A stretch of DNA of 7,676 nucleotides. Source: Gammaproteobacteria bacterium. Its GTDB lineage: Bacteria > Pseudomonadota > Gammaproteobacteria > SZUA-229. A model generated the notes under the pieces. That model made no database searches. It worked only from the letters and a program-made list of their open reading frames with translations, and was not told the DNA's origin. The stretch is from assembly GCA_011051475.1 (NCBI GenBank), contig DRLE01000255.1:1-7676 (forward strand). The letters are read 5' to 3'. The position numbers and the translations under genes are program-made. Positions within the stretch are counted from its first letter, which is position 1, and each line of letters starts with the position of its first letter. Shown here piece by piece: positions 4,946 to 7,676 of this stretch.

Positions 4946-7357
4946 ATGGCAATGACAAAATATATCCGCTGGTTTGAAGAACTGAGCATCGATGACGTAC
5001 CGCTGGTTGGCGGTAAAAATGCTTCCCTCGGTGAAATGTACCGTGAACTGACCCCGCAGGGCATTCGGGTGCCCAATGGCTTTGCCGTTACCGCGGAAGC
5101 CTATTTCGACATGCTCAAACATGACGGCGCCTGGCAGGCACTGCAGGATATTCTGCAGGACCTCGATGCCGATGACATGGATGCTCTGGCACAGGTGGGT
5201 GAAAAGGCGCGCGCCCTGATTTACGGCGCAACCTTTCCCGAAACCCTGGAGCAGGAAATCACCGATGCCTACCTGCAGCTGCAGCAGGAATACGGCGAAG
5301 ACATGAGCGTGGCGGTGCGCTCCTCGGCCACCGCCGAAGACCTGCCCACGGCCAGCTTTGCCGGCCAGCAGGAAACCTATCTGAATATCCGCGGCGAACA
5401 GCACGTGATTGAGGCCTGCCGCCGCTGCTTCGCCTCGCTGTTTACCGACCGCGCCATCCATTACCGCATTGACAATGGCTTCGATCACTTCAGGGTGGGC
5501 CTGTCGATCGGCATTATGAAAATGGTGCGATCCGACATCGCCAGCAGCGGCGTCATGTTTTCCCTGGATACCGAAACCGGTTTTCGTGATGTGGTCTTTA
5601 TTACCGGCGCCTGGGGGCTGGGCGAAAACGTGGTACAGGGCGCGGTGGAACCCGATGAGTTCTATGTGCACAAGCCGACATTCCTGCAGGGTAAACGCGC
5701 GGTGCTTCGCCGCAACCTGGGCGGCAAAAAGATCAAGATGGTTTACGACTACGGCGGCGAGCGCAAGCAGACGAAAAACGTCTCGGTCAAGGCTGCCGAC
5801 CGCCAGCGTTTCTGCCTGAGCGACGAGGATGTTCTCAAGCTGGCCGACTATGCCATCAAGATTGAAGACCATTATACAAAGCGCGCCGGCGAATCACGCC
5901 CCATGGACATGGAGTGGGCAAAGGACGGCCTGGATAACGAGCTTTACCTGGTGCAGGCCCGCCCGGAAACCGTGCAGTCCCAGCTCAATGACACCATGCT
6001 GCTGCGCTACCACCTGAAACAGGAAAGCGAGATTCTCTGCCGTGGTTATGCCATCGGCACAAGAATCGCCACCGGCAAGGTACGCTATATTCGCGATGTC
6101 GCCCACCTTCACCAGTTCAACGAGGGCGAGGTACTGGTGGCCGACACCACCACCCCGGACTGGGAGCCGGTAATGAAAATCGCCTCGGCCATTGTCACCA
6201 ACCACGGCGGGCGCACCTGTCATGCCGCCATTGTTGCGCGCGAACTGGGCATACCTGCCGTGGTCGGCTGTCATAATGCCACCGAGGTACTGCGTGATGA
6301 TGAAGAGGTAACCGTGTCCTGCGCCGGTGGTGACGAAGGCCGGGTTTACCGGGGCATACTGGATTTCGAGGTCATCGAAACCGACCTTAGCGGTCTGGCG
6401 CGGCCGCAAACAAAGATCATGCTTAACCTGGGTAATCCCGACCTGGCCTTCAGCACCTGTTTTCTGCCCAATGACGGTGTCGGTCTGGCCCGGCTGGAAT
6501 TCATTATCAATAACCATATACAGGCCCACCCCATGGCCCTGCTGCACCCGGAAAAGATACAGGACCGCAATACCTGCGAGGCCGTGGAAAGCCTGTATAC
6601 CGCCTATGACAGTGGCGCCGACTATTTCGTGCGCAGGCTGTCGGAAGGCGTGGCCACCATTGCCGCCGCCTTCTGGCCGAAGCCGGTGATTGTGCGCATG
6701 TCGGACTTCAAGTCGGATGAATATGCCAGCCTGCTTGGCGGCACTGACTTTGAGCCCGTGGAAGACAACCCCATGATCGGCTTTCGTGGCGCCGCCCGCT
6801 ATACCCACCCGGCCTATGCCGAGGGCTTTGCCCTGGAATGCGCGGCCATGAAACGGGTTCGCGAGGAAATGGGGCTGGACAATGTTCGCCTGATGATTCC
6901 CTTCTGCCGGCGCATTGACGAGGCCGAAAAAGTACTGGCGACCATGGCCAACCACGGCCTGATTCGCGGCAAGGCCGGCCTGGAGATCTATGTCATGTGC
7001 GAGATACCCAATAATGTTATTCTCATCGACGAGTTTGCCAGGCTGTTCGACGGTTTTTCCATCGGCTCCAACGACCTGACCCAGCTTACCCTGGGCGTGG
7101 ACCGCAACTCGGAAATCGTTGCCTTTGATTTCGATGAGCGCGATGCCGGCGTCAAGCAGATGATAAAACTGGCGGTGGAAGGCGCGAAACGCAACAAGCG
7201 CCACAGCGGCCTGTGCGGACAGGCGCCCTCGGACTACCCGGAAATGGCCGAATACCTGGTGGAACTGGGCATCGACTCCATCAGCCTGAACCCGGATACC
7301 GTGCTGGCCACGACGCAACATGTACTGGACGTTGAGAAGAAACTGAAAAAAATATAA
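4946..7357 (+). CDS. ppsA: Phosphoenolpyruvate synthase (pyruvate, water dikinase)
   Basis: PpsA converts pyruvate, ATP and water to PEP, AMP and phosphate, opening gluconeogenesis from three-carbon compounds in the cytoplasm. The 803 residues are close to the E. coli length (792). The N-terminal ATP-binding domain has GGKNASLGEM (22-31), SSATAEDLPTASFAGQQ (126-142) and closes with VQARPET (336-342). The swivelling phosphohistidine domain contains GGRTCHAAIVARELGIP, in which His426 is the phosphorylated residue. The C-terminal PEP/pyruvate barrel shows DGVGLARLEF (510-519), GSNDLTQLTLGVDR and GLCGQAPSD, with the catalytic Cys757. All key residues are intact. ATG 4946 is followed two codons later by a second ATG (4952); neither has a strong Shine-Dalgarno sequence. 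The TAA 7355-7357 coincides with the first bases of the repeat at 7355-7508. The regulatory kinase gene ppsR, often beside ppsA in gammaproteobacteria, is not in the window. Confidence 0.98.
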   Translation: MAMTKYIRWFEELSIDDVPLVGGKNASLGEMYRELTPQGIRVPNGFAVTAEAYFDMLKHDGAWQALQDILQDLDADDMDALAQVGEKARALIYGATFPETLEQEITDAYLQLQQEYGEDMSVAVRSSATAEDLPTASFAGQQETYLNIRGEQHVIEACRRCFASLFTDRAIHYRIDNGFDHFRVGLSIGIMKMVRSDIASSGVMFSLDTETGFRDVVFITGAWGLGENVVQGAVEPDEFYVHKPTFLQGKRAVLRRNLGGKKIKMVYDYGGERKQTKNVSVKAADRQRFCLSDEDVLKLADYAIKIEDHYTKRAGESRPMDMEWAKDGLDNELYLVQARPETVQSQLNDTMLLRYHLKQESEILCRGYAIGTRIATGKVRYIRDVAHLHQFNEGEVLVADTTTPDWEPVMKIASAIVTNHGGRTCHAAIVARELGIPAVVGCHNATEVLRDDEEVTVSCAGGDEGRVYRGILDFEVIETDLSGLARPQTKIMLNLGNPDLAFSTCFLPNDGVGLARLEFIINNHIQAHPMALLHPEKIQDRNTCEAVESLYTAYDSGADYFVRRLSEGVATIAAAFWPKPVIVRMSDFKSDEYASLLGGTDFEPVEDNPMIGFRGAARYTHPAYAEGFALECAAMKRVREEMGLDNVRLMIPFCRRIDEAEKVLATMANHGLIRGKAGLEIYVMCEIPNNVILIDEFARLFDGFSIGSNDLTQLTLGVDRNSEIVAFDFDERDAGVKQMIKLAVEGAKRNKRHSGLCGQAPSDYPEMAEYLVELGIDSISLNPDTVLATTQHVLDVEKKLKKI

Positions 7358-7508
7358 AAGCTGAATTACAGGAACACAGAAAAAAGCATCAAGCCGCAAA
7401 TAACGCAAAATCCGCAAAGCAAAAAACGCAAAAATCGATTTTGTTTTTTCGCGTATTTTGCGTTATTTGCGGCCCAGAAAAGTTTTTTCCTCTGCGGTTC
7501 AGCTTTTA
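7355..7508. repeat. Composite nested palindromic repeat (CAGAGG family, copy 3)
   Basis: The outer ends are TAAAAGCTGAA (7355-7365) and its exact complement TTCAGCTTTTA (7498-7508). The right arm CTCTGCGGTTCAGCTTTTA (7490-7508) is identical to the right end of the repeat at 3169-3361, while the left arm is decayed (ACAGGAACACAGA in place of CGCAGAGG). AAAAGTTTTTTCCTCTG (7478-7494) matches 214-228 of the first repeat apart from two extra T. Inside sits a second, different palindrome (7393-7473). The ppsA stop codon is the first triplet of the element. No protein is encoded, and it fills most of the gap between ppsA and the HdeD-like gene. Confidence 0.85.
7393..7473. repeat. Inner palindrome of GCAAATAACGCAAA type
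   Basis: GCCGCAAATAACGCAAAAT (7393-7411) and ATTTTGCGTTATTTGCGGC (7455-7473) are exact inverted copies over 19 bases. Between them are further degenerate GCAAA/AACGCAAAA steps and an AATCGATT centre (7433-7440). Its composition, short tandem-like CGCAAA units, differs from the CAGAGG arms that surround it, suggesting one repeat lodged within another or a swapped centre. Confidence 0.85.
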
Positions 7509-7532
7509 AACAATCCAACAGGAGAAACAAGC

Positions 7533-7676
7533 ATGCAAAACATCGATATGAACAACCCCCTTGCGGGAAAATTCGGCAAGCACACATTAATCACCGGCAT
7601 CCTGCTGCTGATTCTCGGTTTTGTCGGCATTGCCCTGCCGGAGATCATGTCGCTGGGCGCGGTCGCGCTGATTGCC
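7533..7676 (+). CDS. HdeD-like (DUF308) membrane protein, N-terminal part (partial)
   Basis: The first 48 codons are present and the frame is open to the window edge. The start ATG 7533 is well supported by AGGAG (7520-7524) eight bases upstream, the best ribosome site in the window; a second ATG lies at 7548. After a polar N-terminus (MQNIDMNNPLAGKFGKH) comes a membrane helix (about residues 18-34, TLITGILLLILGFVGIA), then LPEIMSLGAVALIA starting a second helix. The pattern of a G-LL-LG helix, a short loop with P, then a small-residue helix is that of HdeD, an inner-membrane protein linked to acid resistance in E. coli. It begins 24 bases after the palindromic repeat. With only two helices visible, the family call is probable, not certain. 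Confidence 0.65.
   Translation, partial: MQNIDMNNPLAGKFGKHTLITGILLLILGFVGIALPEIMSLGAVALIA

Noticed and set aside
5894..7417. 507-codon minus-strand reading frame opposite ppsA
   Set aside because: It is a mirror of the GC-biased ppsA codons; ppsA has every catalytic motif intact, and the reverse frame has no recognisable domain.
7366..7587. 73-codon minus-strand reading frame
   Set aside because: It is formed by the nested palindrome (KKQNRFLRFLLCGFCVICG-like pattern) and overlaps the start of the HdeD-like gene.

Overview
The window reads as chromosomal DNA from a free-living proteobacterium, most likely a gammaproteobacterium. The grounds are the close resemblance of PEP synthase, CbpA/CbpM and HypE to proteobacterial forms, moderately high GC in the genes, and a REP-like palindrome of enterobacterial/pseudomonad style. 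Genus cannot be read from the sequence. The HypF and HypE genes imply that the cell makes a [NiFe] hydrogenase. No plasmid, phage, transposase, rRNA, tRNA or CRISPR array is visible.

Layout. The 3' end of hypF (1-146) is followed by a perfect 31-bp-armed palindromic repeat (143-254) and then by complete hypE (288-1289). A small four-helix membrane protein of unknown function (1339-1731, minus strand) converges on hypE. A divergent 148-bp gap then leads to a CPA2-type cation/proton antiporter without regulatory domains (1880-3097). The next gap (3098-3365) holds a second palindromic repeat that encloses a REP-like element with a GTAG head. The minus-strand pair cbpA-cbpM (4703 down to 3366) encodes a class-B J-domain co-chaperone and its modulator, with a good match to a sigma-32 heat-shock promoter upstream (4779-4807). 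A divergent 242-bp gap separates it from ppsA (4946-7357), PEP synthase, which ends inside a third, composite palindromic repeat (7355-7508). The window closes with the first 48 codons of an HdeD-like membrane protein (from 7533).

How the genes work together. HypF and HypE act in succession: HypF carbamoylates the C-terminal cysteine of HypE, which HypE dehydrates to a thiocyanate, the cyanide donor for the Fe(CN)2CO centre. CbpA and CbpM form a co-chaperone/modulator pair. PpsA makes PEP from pyruvate. The antiporter and HdeD-like protein suggest pH or ion homeostasis. These units look like independent neighbours rather than one pathway.

The features least explained by ordinary gene content are the three intergenic palindromes. 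They share an ACCRCAGAGG-type arm core and other modules, lie at gene 3' ends, and in two cases supply the stop codon of the upstream gene. I see no convincing evidence of a wholly new multi-gene system.
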